Assembly (NCBI GenBank): GCA_910586365.1
Contig: CAJUGP010000029.1
Span: forward strand, 1 to 26,169
DNA: 26,169 bases
Direction: 5' to 3'
Origin: an uncultured Christensenella sp.
GTDB lineage: Bacteria; Bacillota; Clostridia; Christensenellales; Borkfalkiaceae
Part shown: positions 7,209-15,944 of the stretch, one piece after another
How the letters are laid out: the number at the start of each line of letters is the position of its first letter
How positions within the stretch are numbered: position 1 is the stretch's first letter
Notes under the pieces: generated by a model
Seen by the model: the letters and a program-made list of their open reading frames with translations, nothing else
What the model was told of the DNA's origin: nothing
Databases searched by the model: none
Translations under genes and position numbers: made by a program

Positions 7209-8585
7209 ATGGAAAAGAACGACGTCGTCGAGGCGGTTTGCGAGAGTATCGGCACGCAGGGCGAAGGGATCGCAAAGGTAAACGGCTGCACGGTTTTCGT
7301 GCCCTATCTTCTGAGCGGAGAAAAGGCGAAAATCCGTATTCTCAAAGTGAAAAACAATGTGGCGTACGGCAAAATCGAAGAGCTGCTCACGCCTGCGGAA
7401 GAGCGCGTCCGCCCGAAGTGCGACGTGTTTTACCGCTGCGGCGGCTGTCAACTGCAGCATTGCAATTACCGCACGCAGATCAAGTTCAAAACGGCGCTCG
7501 TACGCGATACGCTCAAAAAGATCGGCGGAATCGAAGCGGTCGTCGCATCCTGCGAGCGCAGCGAAAAGACGTACGGCTACCGCAATAAATTGCAGCTGCC
7601 CGTGGCAAGGCAGAACGGGCAAAACGCGATCGGCTTTTTTGCCGAACGCTCGCACAGGATCGTTCCCGCGCAGTCCTGCCCGATCCATCCCGATTGGTCG
7701 GAAAAGCTCATCGCCGCGCTGTACGATTTTATGGAAAAGTGCGGGTTAGACGGTTACGACGAGCAGACAGGCAAGGGGCAGGTACGGCATATCGTCGTGC
7801 GCGAGCTGAAAGACCGTTTTATCGTCACGCTCGTGGTCACCGAAAAGATCGCGGGGATCGATTATTTTTTCTATTTGCTCGACAATATTTTTGCGGAATA
7901 CAGTTTTTATTTCAATTACAACAACAAGCGCACGAACGCCGTGTTCGGCGACGATTTCGAGCTTTTCCGCGGAAGAGGGTTTTACGAATGCACGGACGGC
8001 GGCATCGTATTCGAGGCGGGGGCGAACACCTTTGTGCAGGTCAACGAATACGTGCGCGGACGGCTGTACGACAGGATCGTTTCGCTCGTCAACGAGGATG
8101 AAAGCGTGATCGACTGCTATTCGGGCGGCGGACTGCTCACCGCCATGCTGGCGAAAAAAAGCCGAAAGGCGGTCGGGATCGAGATCGTGCCCGAGGCAAG
8201 CGCCTGCGCGGATAAGGTGAAAGAGCGCAACGGGTTGCAGGGTAAAATGGTCAATTACTGCGGCGATGCGGCAGCTTTGTTGGAGCAGGTCCTCGAAAGC
8301 GAACGCGATGCCGTCGTCGTGCTCGATCCGCCGCGCGCGGGCGTCGAGCGGCGCGTTATTGAAACGCTCAAAGCGCACGCCGTGAAAAAAATCCTTTATG
8401 TTTCGTGCAATCCCGCCACGCTCGCCCGCGATGCGGGCATGCTGTGCGGAACGCTGCAAGAGGAAAACGGCATGCTCGTCAAACGCCCTGCAAACGGGGA
8501 ATATACGGTAACGCTCGTGGAACCGTACGACATGTTCCCGCAGACCAAGCACGTCGAAACGTTGTTAGTATTAAGCAAAAATTAA
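7209..8585 (+). CDS. rlmD: 23S rRNA (uracil-C5)-methyltransferase, RlmD/RumA family
   Basis: This SAM-dependent enzyme makes 5-methyluridine in 23S rRNA. Residues 1-60 fit an N-terminal TRAM RNA-binding domain. Four cysteines for a 4Fe-4S cluster are present: C71, C77 and C80 (CDVFYRCGGC) and C157 (AQSC). The Rossmann part shows DCYSGGGLLTAML and DPPRAGVERRVIE, and the catalytic cysteine is C400 in YVSCNPATLARD. The length of 458 aa is normal. In Firmicutes one enzyme of this family (RlmCD) can modify both U747 and U1939, so the exact target is open. The AGGAGG site overlaps the stop of the membrane-protein gene. A strong terminator ends the operon. Confidence 0.94.
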   Translation: MEKNDVVEAVCESIGTQGEGIAKVNGCTVFVPYLLSGEKAKIRILKVKNNVAYGKIEELLTPAEERVRPKCDVFYRCGGCQLQHCNYRTQIKFKTALVRDTLKKIGGIEAVVASCERSEKTYGYRNKLQLPVARQNGQNAIGFFAERSHRIVPAQSCPIHPDWSEKLIAALYDFMEKCGLDGYDEQTGKGQVRHIVVRELKDRFIVTLVVTEKIAGIDYFFYLLDNIFAEYSFYFNYNNKRTNAVFGDDFELFRGRGFYECTDGGIVFEAGANTFVQVNEYVRGRLYDRIVSLVNEDESVIDCYSGGGLLTAMLAKKSRKAVGIEIVPEASACADKVKERNGLQGKMVNYCGDAAALLEQVLESERDAVVVLDPPRAGVERRVIETLKAHAVKKILYVSCNPATLARDAGMLCGTLQEENGMLVKRPANGEYTVTLVEPYDMFPQTKHVETLLVLSKN

Positions 8586-8601
8586 AAGCGTACCGTTTGA
8601 A

Positions 8602-8633
8602 CCCCCGCCCGTTTTATACGGGCGGGGGGTTTT
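8602..8633 (+). terminator. Strong rho-independent terminator after rlmD
   Basis: An 11-bp GC-rich stem (8602-8612 with 8618-8628) has a 5-nt loop and is followed by G and TTTT. It separates the housekeeping operon from the carbohydrate locus. Confidence 0.92.
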
Positions 8634-8644
8634 CGCGTTTAACG

Positions 8645-8660
8645 TGATATAGTTATATCA
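8645..8660. promoter_or_regulatory. Predicted operator for the GntR/LacI-type regulator, GH30 side
   Basis: TGATATAGTTATATCA is a perfect 16-bp palindrome (7-bp arms, 2-nt centre). A copy differing at two positions lies at 11244-11259, beside the regulator gene. It ends exactly 30 nt before the -35 box of the GH30 promoter. The two-site match and position make a shared binding site likely; the regulator at 10072-11178 is the obvious candidate (inference). Confidence 0.7.
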
Positions 8661-8690
8661 TGTTTTTTTCGGCGGGGCGAATAAAGGGAC

Positions 8691-8719
8691 TTGTTTGCGA
8701 GCGCGCGCGGTGTTATAAT
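8691..8719 (+). promoter_or_regulatory. SigA-type promoter for the GH30 gene
   Basis: A weak -35 box TTGTTT (8691-8696) is 17 nt from a perfect -10 TATAAT (8714-8719). The expected start of transcription is near 8726, giving a short leader. The palindrome at 8645-8660 is centred about 73 nt upstream of that start, a position more typical of an activator than of a blocking repressor. Confidence 0.75.
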
Positions 8720-8742
8720 GCGTTTCAAAAGGGGGTATGCAT

Positions 8743-10059
8743 ATGATCGTTTACACGTCGAAAAAAGGCGGGGGATATTTGGTAAAAACGGAAGCAATAT
8801 CGCAAAGCGGAATTTTGCCGCAGACGGTGATTTTGATCGATCCGAGCAAAACGTATCAAACGCATTGGGGGTTCGGCGCGTCGTTTACTGAGTCGGCGGC
8901 GGCTGTGCTGCGCGATGCGGGGGAGCAGATTACCGCCGAGGCAGTCGCCGCGCTGTTTTCGCGCGAGGGGAACGGCTACACGCTCGGCAGACTGCATATA
9001 AACAGCTGCGATTTTTCTTCGCCCTGTCGTATGTATTTAGCGGAACACGACGAAACGCTTGCTTCGTTCGATCTTTCGTACGATAAAAATTTGATCGTTC
9101 CGCTCGTCAAAGCGGCGGAGCGGGCTTGCGGTAATTTATTTTTGACCGCCGCGCCGTGGAGTCCGCCCGCGTTTATGAAAGACAACCGCAGCATGCTGCG
9201 GGGCGGAAAACTGCTCAAAAAATATTATCCGCTTTGGGCGGAGTATTTGGCGGCTTACGTCGGCGAAATGCAAAAATGCGGCGTAAAAATCGGCGCGATC
9301 AACGTACAGAACGAACCCGAGGCGTTGCAGCCGTGGGAATCGTGCCTGTATACCGCGAGTGAAGAGGGCGAAATGATCAAAGAACTTGCGTGTGCGCTCA
9401 AAGCGCGCGGTTTGGACACGAAGATCGCCGCCGTCGATCACAACCGCGATATATTGGTAAACCGCGCCGTGCAGCTGTTTGCGGACGCGGAGGTCCGTTC
9501 GCTCGTTTGGGGATTGGCATATCATTGGTACGGCTGCGCGCGGCATACGAATCTGGCGCAGATCCATGCGCTTTATCCCGAAAAACGCCTGTATTTGAGC
9601 GAGTGCTGCGTCGAATACGCGCTCAAAGAAACCGAAGGCGACGCGGAAGAACTTCTTTGGCGGCACGGCGAGCGTTACGGCAGGGAGATCATCGAAGATT
9701 TTAACAATTACTCGGAAGGTTGGATCGATTTCAACATGGCGCTGGACGCGCAGGGCGGACCCAACCACGTCGGCAATTATTGCGAAGCGCCGCTTATGTT
9801 CGACGGCGAAAAACTGCGTTATCTGCCGAGCTATTATTTTATCGGGCATTTTTCGCGGTTTATCCGCCCCAAGGCGGTTCGGCTCTTTACGGCGTGCGGA
9901 GAGGACGGGCTGTACGCGACGGCATATCGCAACCAAGACGGGAGTATCGTTGCGGCGGTGCAGAACGAAGGCGGGGAACGCGCGGTAAATTTGCGCGTCG
10001 GAACGCGCAATCACGCGCTCACGCTGCCCGCGCGGTCGATCCAAACGTTCGTGCTCTGA
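8743..10059 (+). CDS. GH30 family glycoside hydrolase (glucosylceramidase/beta-glucosidase type), cytoplasmic
   Basis: This retaining beta-glycosidase of clan GH-A should cleave beta-glycosidic bonds. From the chosen start it is 438 aa. GH30 marks are WGFGASFTESAA, APWSPPAFMKDN with RGGKL, the acid/base Glu E191 in INVQNEPEA, and the nucleophile E287 in LYLSECCVEY. A final beta-rich portion closes the protein. There is no signal peptide, so it acts on imported sugar. Two ATGs are close together; the one at 8743 is 7 nt from AGGGGG, while the one at 8737 is only 1 nt away, so 8743 is preferred. It is convergent with the regulator gene and shares its presumed operator. GH30 covers glucosidases, xylosidases, fucosidases and glucuronidases, so substrate is uncertain. 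Confidence 0.9.
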   Translation: MIVYTSKKGGGYLVKTEAISQSGILPQTVILIDPSKTYQTHWGFGASFTESAAAVLRDAGEQITAEAVAALFSREGNGYTLGRLHINSCDFSSPCRMYLAEHDETLASFDLSYDKNLIVPLVKAAERACGNLFLTAAPWSPPAFMKDNRSMLRGGKLLKKYYPLWAEYLAAYVGEMQKCGVKIGAINVQNEPEALQPWESCLYTASEEGEMIKELACALKARGLDTKIAAVDHNRDILVNRAVQLFADAEVRSLVWGLAYHWYGCARHTNLAQIHALYPEKRLYLSECCVEYALKETEGDAEELLWRHGERYGREIIEDFNNYSEGWIDFNMALDAQGGPNHVGNYCEAPLMFDGEKLRYLPSYYFIGHFSRFIRPKAVRLFTACGEDGLYATAYRNQDGSIVAAVQNEGGERAVNLRVGTRNHALTLPARSIQTFVL

Positions 10060-10071
10060 ATTGTATTTGTA

Positions 10072-11178
10072 TCAGTCGAAATGCTGTTCGGTGGGAATGC
10101 GGACGATCGTTTGCTGAATACGGTTTTCGGGTACGTCGTGCTGGTTGATGACGATTTCCGCCGCCGTGTAGCCGATTTTTTCGGCGTTCTGCCGTATGAA
10201 TTTCGGACGGAAAGACAGCAGATCCACGAGCTTGTCGAATTCGTCGTCGAAGATGATGAGATTGTCGAGCAGCTCCTCGTTGCCCGCGTCGATGAGCGTT
10301 TTCGCCGTAATGATGCCGATCCCGCAGATCGAGGTGATGATGCCGTCGATTTCGGGATGACGCGTTAAAAATTCTTTGATCGCGCCGTCGACGAAAATAT
10401 CGATATGCGACCAATGATTTGCGATCAGTTCTTTTTTGATTTCGATTCCGTTTTTTTCGAGCGCTTGCAGGTATCCCTGCAAGCGCTCTTCTAACGAAAG
10501 ATCGTTGGTTTCGGGCAGCGTGATATAAGCGATATTGCGCTTGCCTCTGCCGAGCAGGTATTCGGTGGCTTTGTACATGGCGTCGGCATTGTCGCTCAGC
10601 ACGCAGGGAATATTCGTGTTATACAGGTTGTTGTCGACAAAGGCGAAGGGATAATTGCGGAACGAAAGGCGGATCATGTCTTTTTCGTAATTTTTATAAT
10701 CGATGGGGAAGATGATCATGCCGTCGCTGAACAGCCGCATCTTGCGGATCGCTTCGATTTCCCGTTCCCGCTGCACGTTTACGTTGGCGATCTGCACGAG
10801 CCAATCGTTTTTTTCGGTGCAGGCGAGAATGCCGTTTACGATGTTGATGTAATAACGGCTCGTAATATCGGGCACGATGACCGAAAGCACGTTTTTGGTG
10901 GTGATTTTCGATTTGTTTTTTTCGGGCTGATTCAAAAGCGCCATTGCCTCTTTTCGGGTGATATGCGGCGAAATATACGAACCTCTCCCTTTTACGCGCA
11001 CGATCAGTCCTTCGTCTTCAAGGTCGTTGAGCGTTCGTTTCGCCGTGATGCGGCTTACCGAAAAGGCGTGCACGAGCTGCGATTCGCTCGGCAATACGTA
11101 GTCCTCTTTTTCGGCGTTGTCGGCGATCAGCTGTTTTATGTATAGCTTTAACTGTTCGTAAAGGGGCGTTCGTTTCAT
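10072..11178 (-). CDS. GntR/LacI-type transcriptional regulator (AraR-like architecture)
   Basis: This 368-aa sugar-responsive regulator has an N-terminal GntR winged helix (about residues 1-70, with LPSESQLVHAFSVSRITAKR and DEGLIVRVKGRGSYIS) and a C-terminal LacI/periplasmic-binding-like sensor domain (about 95-360, starting LSVIVPDITSRYY). This combination is known from AraR of Bacillus, usually a repressor released by a sugar. It has a GGCAGGAA ribosome site and a perfect consensus promoter. It lies between, and points away from, the ABC transporter operon, and its stop codon faces that of the GH30 gene 12 nt away. Matching palindromes lie upstream of both target units. The effector is unknown; it is presumably the sugar handled by the GH30 and transporter. 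Confidence 0.9.
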   Translation of the reverse strand: MKRTPLYEQLKLYIKQLIADNAEKEDYVLPSESQLVHAFSVSRITAKRTLNDLEDEGLIVRVKGRGSYISPHITRKEAMALLNQPEKNKSKITTKNVLSVIVPDITSRYYINIVNGILACTEKNDWLVQIANVNVQREREIEAIRKMRLFSDGMIIFPIDYKNYEKDMIRLSFRNYPFAFVDNNLYNTNIPCVLSDNADAMYKATEYLLGRGKRNIAYITLPETNDLSLEERLQGYLQALEKNGIEIKKELIANHWSHIDIFVDGAIKEFLTRHPEIDGIITSICGIGIITAKTLIDAGNEELLDNLIIFDDEFDKLVDLLSFRPKFIRQNAEKIGYTAAEIVINQHDVPENRIQQTIVRIPTEQHFD

Positions 11179-11207
11179 AAAAATTCCTGCCTGTTTTGAT
11201 AGCGTCT

Positions 11208-11236
11208 ATTATAGAGCAAAGACCGCCGCTTGTCAA
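11208..11236 (-). promoter_or_regulatory. Consensus SigA promoter for the regulator gene
   Basis: On the minus strand, TTGACA (11231-11236) and TATAAT (11208-11213) are both perfect consensus with a 17-nt spacer. The palindrome at 11244-11259 begins 7 nt upstream of the -35 box, which would allow autoregulation. Confidence 0.9.
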
Positions 11237-11243
11237 GACGACA

Positions 11244-11259
11244 TGGTATATTTATATCA
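11244..11259. promoter_or_regulatory. Predicted operator between the regulator and ABC transporter operon
   Basis: TGGTATATTTATATCA matches 14 of 16 positions of the perfect palindrome at 8645-8660 and is itself a palindrome with one mismatch. It sits between divergent promoters: 7 nt upstream of the regulator -35 box, and exactly 30 nt upstream of the proposed forward -35 box. Confidence 0.7.
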
Positions 11260-11289
11260 AGATTTTGTGTGAAAAAAAGAGCGAATATC

Positions 11290-11318
11290 TTGTAATTTCA
11301 TAATTTCCGTGTTATGCT
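11290..11318 (+). promoter_or_regulatory. Weak SigA-type promoter for the ABC transporter operon
   Basis: TTGTAA (11290-11295) and TATGCT (11313-11318), 17 nt apart, each match 4 of 6 consensus bases. The leader to the ATG at 11377 would be about 52 nt. Weakness and the upstream palindrome are consistent with activation, but the promoter assignment is tentative. Confidence 0.5.
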
Positions 11319-11376
11319 TTATTTGCTTTCAGGGGAAATCGGGGAGCGGAAATTGAAAAGATAAGGAGATAAAAAC

Positions 11377-12960
11377 ATGAAAAAACCCGTATTTTGTGCA
11401 TTGGCGGCATTAATCGCCGCATCGGTATGCGTCGCGAGCGCAGGCTGCGGCGGCAAGAACGGATCGGTGGTGGAAATCACCGTAGACGGCGGAGGACAGA
11501 ACGCTCATTTCAATTCCACGAAATCGATGATTTACGATAAGTATGCCAATCCCTATCCCTACAACACGCTTGAAAAAATCGCGGAAGAGTGGAATAAGGA
11601 AAACAAGGGGTATAAAATCAAGATTGCGTCGTCTTCGCTCAACAACGACCGCGAAACCATGGCGCCCGCGCTCAATCAGGGAACGGCGCCCGAGATTTTG
11701 TTTTACCTCGGCACAACGATCGCCGAGGACATGACGAAGGGTTGGTTCGTGGAGCTGAACGATTATTTGGAACAGCCCAACAAGTACAGCGCGCCGGGCG
11801 AAAACGGGAGCGAGCATTGGCGCGATATTTACGGCGCGGAAGAGCACGCGACCACCTTTGCGCCCAACGGCAAAAAGTACACCGTGGAGTTGGAGATCAA
11901 CCCGATCGGCATTCTGTATAACAAGTCGGTGTTTACGGCGGCGGGGATCACGGAAACGCCCGAAACGTTTGCCGAATTCATGCAGGCGCAGGATAAGGTG
12001 AACGCTTACGCTATCGCGCAGGGAAGGGGCGATGCGGCTGCGGCAAACTATCTGTGCCCCTATTATCCGTACTATCCTTGGTACGACAGCGTGATCGAAT
12101 CGTCGCTCTACGGCGAATACCTCGAATATTACGACGTCATTAAACAGGACGGCGTGCTCGACGCGCAGGAAACCGCCCGTGCGTATATGACGAAGGATGC
12201 GCAGGGAACGCGGCTTTATTCGCCCGACGATGCCCGCGCCAAAGAAAAGGCGCGCTTGACGACGGTCATGACCAAATATTATCCCGTCAACTTTGAAAGC
12301 TACTATGCGGAACAGCAGTTTACCGAAGGTAATCTTGCCATGATGGAAGTATCGGGCGGAACGATCCGCCGCCTCGTTGATTCGGTGGACGGTAAATTCG
12401 AGCTGGGCGTATTCTCCTATCCCGTTTTGACGCAGAAGCCCGCCGAAGAAGAGAACGGCGATTATTATACGCATTATAACGTCGACAGGCACGTGCGGCG
12501 CGGTCTTTCGGGTTACGCTACGGGCTGGGCGGTGACCAATTCCGCCGTGGCAAAGGGGCAGGACGTCGTCGAAAAATGCGTCGATTTCCTCATGTACGTA
12601 ACGAGCTATTCGGTGAACGACAGATTGATCAACGACAAAGGCTTTTCCATTCCTCTGTCGGGAAATTCCAATTATACGTACTTTAAGAGCCTTTCGGAAG
12701 ATTACGAAGTCGATTCCAAAGACGAAACCACGCTTGCCTGGGCGGCGGTTTGCCCCGGCGGCGCGCTCAACAAAACCTATTACGACGCGAATTATATCAC
12801 GCGCATGGAAATCATAAAGGCGAAGGGCAATCAGGAAACCATCGATTTGAAGCTTGCGGGTCTGCTTTCTTCGTTCACGACGGCGGTAAACAATATCTAC
12901 AAACAGAATTCTTGGGATAAAACCAAATGGCCCGCTTATACGGGACCGGACATTACGTAA
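11377..12960 (+). CDS. Extracellular sugar-binding lipoprotein of an ABC transporter
   Basis: This 527-aa solute-binding protein should capture a sugar or oligosaccharide outside the membrane and pass it to the two permeases that follow. A signal peptide ends in the lipobox SAGC with lipidated C24. The mature part has the family-1 binding-protein pattern: a helix LEKIAEEWNKENKGYKIK, then ALNQGTAPEILFY, INPIGILYNKSVF, and GNLAMMEVSGG. It is longer than the usual 420-450 aa, as seen for binders of larger glycans. AGGAG at 11363-11367 supports the start. It is the first gene of an operon with the permeases. The ligand cannot be read from sequence. Confidence 0.9.
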   Translation: MKKPVFCALAALIAASVCVASAGCGGKNGSVVEITVDGGGQNAHFNSTKSMIYDKYANPYPYNTLEKIAEEWNKENKGYKIKIASSSLNNDRETMAPALNQGTAPEILFYLGTTIAEDMTKGWFVELNDYLEQPNKYSAPGENGSEHWRDIYGAEEHATTFAPNGKKYTVELEINPIGILYNKSVFTAAGITETPETFAEFMQAQDKVNAYAIAQGRGDAAAANYLCPYYPYYPWYDSVIESSLYGEYLEYYDVIKQDGVLDAQETARAYMTKDAQGTRLYSPDDARAKEKARLTTVMTKYYPVNFESYYAEQQFTEGNLAMMEVSGGTIRRLVDSVDGKFELGVFSYPVLTQKPAEEENGDYYTHYNVDRHVRRGLSGYATGWAVTNSAVAKGQDVVEKCVDFLMYVTSYSVNDRLINDKGFSIPLSGNSNYTYFKSLSEDYEVDSKDETTLAWAAVCPGGALNKTYYDANYITRMEIIKAKGNQETIDLKLAGLLSSFTTAVNNIYKQNSWDKTKWPAYTGPDIT

Positions 12961-12989
12961 CAAACGCTTTTCGGTTAAGAGGATAGCAT

Positions 12990-13952
12990 ATGGAAACGAA
13001 GAAAGACGCCGCGGCGGTCACGACCTGCCGCGAAGAGCGAAAGAAAAACGAAAACGGCAGCAAAAAACGTTTCTCGTTCCGCAAAAGCGGGTACGAAGGG
13101 CTGCTTTGGATTCTGCCCGCGGCGGTTCTCCTTTTGATCTTCAGCTATTATCCGCCGCTCGACGCGTTTTATCATTCGCTCACCGATTGGAACGGAACGG
13201 CAGCGCATTTTATAGGATTCGATAACTTCGTGCGCGTGTTCCGGGATACGTTGTTTTGGCGTTCGTTCGGCACGATGCTCTTTTTGACCGTTACCTGCAT
13301 GGTGATCGGCAACGTGTGCACGCTCCTGCTTGCGGAACTCATTTACAACAACAAGAGCAAACGCATGGGTTCGTTTTTCCGCTTCATGTACGTGATTCCC
13401 GCCATTATACCGGGCATCGTTACGATCATGCTATGGGGAAAAGTCATTCTCACGGGCGCGCCCAACGGCATCATGAACACCGTGATCGGTTGGTTCGGCG
13501 CGTCGCCGCAGGGGTGGTTCTATGCGGAAAACACCGTGCTCGCATCGATCATTTTATACGGCTTTCCGTGGATGGGCGGCACGAGCTTTTTGATCTATCT
13601 TGCAGGGTTGAACGGCATCGACGAATCGATCATCGAGGCGGCGAAGATCGACGGCATTTCTACCTTCCGCCGCGTGATCTCGATCGACCTTCCCATGATC
13701 AAAGGGCAGCTCAAATATTTCCTCATCATGGGATTGATCGGGGGCATTCAGGGCTTTACGCTCCAATACGCCGTCACGAACGGCGGACCGGGCGACAGCT
13801 ACGTTTCCATGGTGCCGGGGTACTACATGTACAAAGCGGCGATCAACGATTCGGAATACGGCTACTCGTGCGCCATGGGCGTCGTGCTCTTCGTCATTAT
13901 TCTCGTTTTGACGATCATCAACAATAAATTCATTAAAACGGAGGAGGATTAA
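12990..13952 (+). CDS. Sugar ABC transporter permease, MalF/UgpA type
   Basis: This 320-aa integral membrane protein is half of the translocation channel. After a charged N-terminal tail of about 35 residues come about six membrane spans. The EAA loop that docks the ATPase is visible as EAAKIDGISTFRRVISIDLP (residues 216-235). It starts 29 nt after the binding-protein gene with an AGAGGA site, and is followed at once by its partner. No ATPase gene occurs in the window; by analogy with MsmX-type systems a shared ATPase encoded elsewhere is likely (inference). Confidence 0.93.
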   Translation: METKKDAAAVTTCREERKKNENGSKKRFSFRKSGYEGLLWILPAAVLLLIFSYYPPLDAFYHSLTDWNGTAAHFIGFDNFVRVFRDTLFWRSFGTMLFLTVTCMVIGNVCTLLLAELIYNNKSKRMGSFFRFMYVIPAIIPGIVTIMLWGKVILTGAPNGIMNTVIGWFGASPQGWFYAENTVLASIILYGFPWMGGTSFLIYLAGLNGIDESIIEAAKIDGISTFRRVISIDLPMIKGQLKYFLIMGLIGGIQGFTLQYAVTNGGPGDSYVSMVPGYYMYKAAINDSEYGYSCAMGVVLFVIILVLTIINNKFIKTEED

Positions 13953-13953
13953 G

Positions 13954-14844
13954 TTGGAAAACGTAAACACCGTCTCCGCGGAGCAGGCGCCGTCCGCGCC
14001 CGAAAAAAAGAAAAACCGCATAAAAATCCGTCCCGCCCAAATCGTTTTGAACGCGGTCACGATCCTTCTTCTGCTCTTTACGCTGTTTCCCTTTTACGTG
14101 ATGATCGTAAACACCTTTAAGACGCCGACGCAGTTTCTGACCGATCCTTTAGGGCTGCCGACCGAATGGGTGTTCACTTATTTTCGGTTCGCGTGGGAAT
14201 ACGTAAAAAATTATTTCGTCAACACGCTGATCATCGCGGGCGCGGAAGTCGTGCTTGCCGTTCTCGTCAACGCGGCTGCGGCTTACGGGTTTGCTCGCTT
14301 TCGCTTTAAGGGACGCGACGCGCTCTTCATGTGCATTCTTGCGATCATGATGATCCCCGGCATTCTCACGCTCATTCCGCAATATGCGCTCGTCCACAAC
14401 ATGGGGCTTACGGGTTCGCTCTTCGGCGTGATCCTGCCGCAGATCGCCTCTCCGTTTAATATCTTTCTGCTCAAAAACTTTTTGCAGGGATTGCCGCAGG
14501 AAGTGTTCGAGGCGGCGGAAATCGACGGCGCGTCGGGCGTGACGAAGTTCTTTTTATTCGCCGTGCCGCTCTCCAAACCCATTCTCTTTACGGTGGGGCT
14601 GACGACGCTGATGGGCTGCTGGAACGATTTGATTTGGCCGCGTCTGATTTTGTTGGGGCATGAGGATCTGTATACGATCAGCGTGGGGATCATGGAGCTG
14701 ACCAACCTGTACGGCAAAGAATCATTCGGAATGGGCGTGCCGCTTGCGGCTTACTGCATCGTTTCGATCCCGCTGCTCGTGGCGTTCTTCGGTACTTCCA
14801 AGCAGTTTATCAAAGGGCTTTCGGCGGGCGCGATCAAAATGTAA
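13954..14844 (+). CDS. Sugar ABC transporter permease, MalG/UgpE type, TTG start
   Basis: This 296-aa membrane protein is the second channel subunit, with about six spans and an EAA loop EAAEIDGASGVTKFFLFAVP (residues 186-205). The start codon is TTG at 13954, immediately after the stop of the first permease and 5 nt from a strong GGAGGAGG site, so the non-ATG start is well supported. The N terminus has a Lys-rich stretch (KKKNRIKIR) before the first span. Together with the preceding permease and binding lipoprotein it forms an importer lacking a locally encoded ATPase. Confidence 0.93.
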   Translation: MENVNTVSAEQAPSAPEKKKNRIKIRPAQIVLNAVTILLLLFTLFPFYVMIVNTFKTPTQFLTDPLGLPTEWVFTYFRFAWEYVKNYFVNTLIIAGAEVVLAVLVNAAAAYGFARFRFKGRDALFMCILAIMMIPGILTLIPQYALVHNMGLTGSLFGVILPQIASPFNIFLLKNFLQGLPQEVFEAAEIDGASGVTKFFLFAVPLSKPILFTVGLTTLMGCWNDLIWPRLILLGHEDLYTISVGIMELTNLYGKESFGMGVPLAAYCIVSIPLLVAFFGTSKQFIKGLSAGAIKM

Positions 14845-14846
14845 AA

Positions 14847-14859
14847 CGCGCTTCGCGCG
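14847..14859 (+). other. Small GC hairpin after the permease genes
   Basis: CGCGC-TTC-GCGCG lies just after the permease stop codon with no T run. It could stabilise the upstream transcript end or modulate read-through into the lipoprotein genes that follow. Confidence 0.4.
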
Positions 14860-14876
14860 CGGAAAATAAGGGGGTA

Positions 14877-15926
14877 ATGATGAAACGCATTGTAAAAACG
14901 GCGGCGATCGCGCTTCTTGCGGCGGCGTTCGCCCTACCCATGGCGGCGTGCGGCGGTGCGCAGGGGGACGAAGAGGGGAAATACCGCGAATGTCTGTCCG
15001 ATACCACGTTTCAAGAGGGATTGAGCATTTCGGGTCTGCAGTCGATGAACGTCAGCCGCACCTGGTGGAAATACCGCGGCACGGCTGACGAAACGGTGAT
15101 GCCCTATTGGGAGCTGGGGCAGTATTGCGATCTTTCTACGACGCGGTTCCGCAAGGGCGAGGACGGCAAAGACGCATGGCGTTACGACGCGACGAAGAAC
15201 GATTTAACGCTCGGCACGATTTTCGACGACGGGTACGGGATCGAGGGCACGGACGGCGGTTACGAAACGCTGACCAACCAATCGGGCAGCAAATACGTTT
15301 CGGTGGACCGCGCCACGGGCGAGATCAACCTGAACGTGGATACGAGCAAGGAATATATCGACGAAGCGGGCAACATATCGCCGCGCAAAAACGGCGAGGA
15401 TTGGGTGCATCTGATTTTGGGGCAGAGCGCGGGCGGCGTCATGATCGCCGATTGTTCGGAAATTTGGGTGGAGCTTGATTTTTGTCTGACCCAAACGAAC
15501 GTGATCGACGAAACGGGCGGCGCAAGTCAGTTTCAATGGATTTTTTCGGTAAAAGACATGAACAGCGTCGTGGGCGATTATTTTTGGTTCAATATCACCC
15601 TGTACGACAACCGTTACCCCGTTTTTCCCGGCGGCGGCATGTTCGACAGCGGAAAAGCCGACGCAACGAACAAGTTTATTTATTCGACATCGAGCGATAA
15701 GCTGTACGAAGGGGAAATCCAAAGCGGCAAGGATTATTCGGTCAGAGTGGACATTCGCCCGTTGTTGGAAGAGGCGTTCGGGATCGCCAAAGAGAAGGGC
15801 GCGCTCGAACAGTCGGAGTTTTCCTCGATGGCGCTCAATTCCCTCAATATCGGCTGGGAAGTGACGCACGTCGCCCAGATGGGCGTGAAGCTATCGCACA
15901 TTTCGTTGAAAACAAAAAAGATTTAA
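14877..15926 (+). CDS. Lipoprotein of an unrecognised paralogous family, member 1
   Basis: This 349-aa protein has a signal peptide with lipobox MAAC and lipidated C25. I do not recognise the mature domain, but it is clearly related to the proteins at 15945, 16816 and 24622. Shared blocks here are YWELGQY (77-83), WVHLILGQ (176-183), QFQWIF (218-223), FWFNITLYDNRYP (236-248), the block around ATNKFIY (263-269), and NIGWEVT (324-330). The pattern of alternating hydrophobic strands suggests a beta-sandwich (inference). This is the most divergent member: the DGGK-ENTG block is reduced to SGKADATNK. Two ATG codons are adjacent; the second (14880) has better spacing from AAGGGGG. It follows the transporter genes and may be co-transcribed, so it probably binds or processes the same glycan. 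Confidence 0.78.
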   Translation: MMKRIVKTAAIALLAAAFALPMAACGGAQGDEEGKYRECLSDTTFQEGLSISGLQSMNVSRTWWKYRGTADETVMPYWELGQYCDLSTTRFRKGEDGKDAWRYDATKNDLTLGTIFDDGYGIEGTDGGYETLTNQSGSKYVSVDRATGEINLNVDTSKEYIDEAGNISPRKNGEDWVHLILGQSAGGVMIADCSEIWVELDFCLTQTNVIDETGGASQFQWIFSVKDMNSVVGDYFWFNITLYDNRYPVFPGGGMFDSGKADATNKFIYSTSSDKLYEGEIQSGKDYSVRVDIRPLLEEAFGIAKEKGALEQSEFSSMALNSLNIGWEVTHVAQMGVKLSHISLKTKKI

Positions 15927-15944
15927 TCGCAGAGGAGAAGCGCC

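Noticed and set aside
10520..10540. Operator-like TGATATA inside the regulator gene
   Set aside because: Only the left arm matches; the facing arm does not, so it is most likely coding sequence.
11410..12963. A 517-codon open frame antisense to the binding lipoprotein
   Set aside because: The plus-strand gene has a signal peptide, lipobox and ribosome site; the antisense product has no recognisable features.
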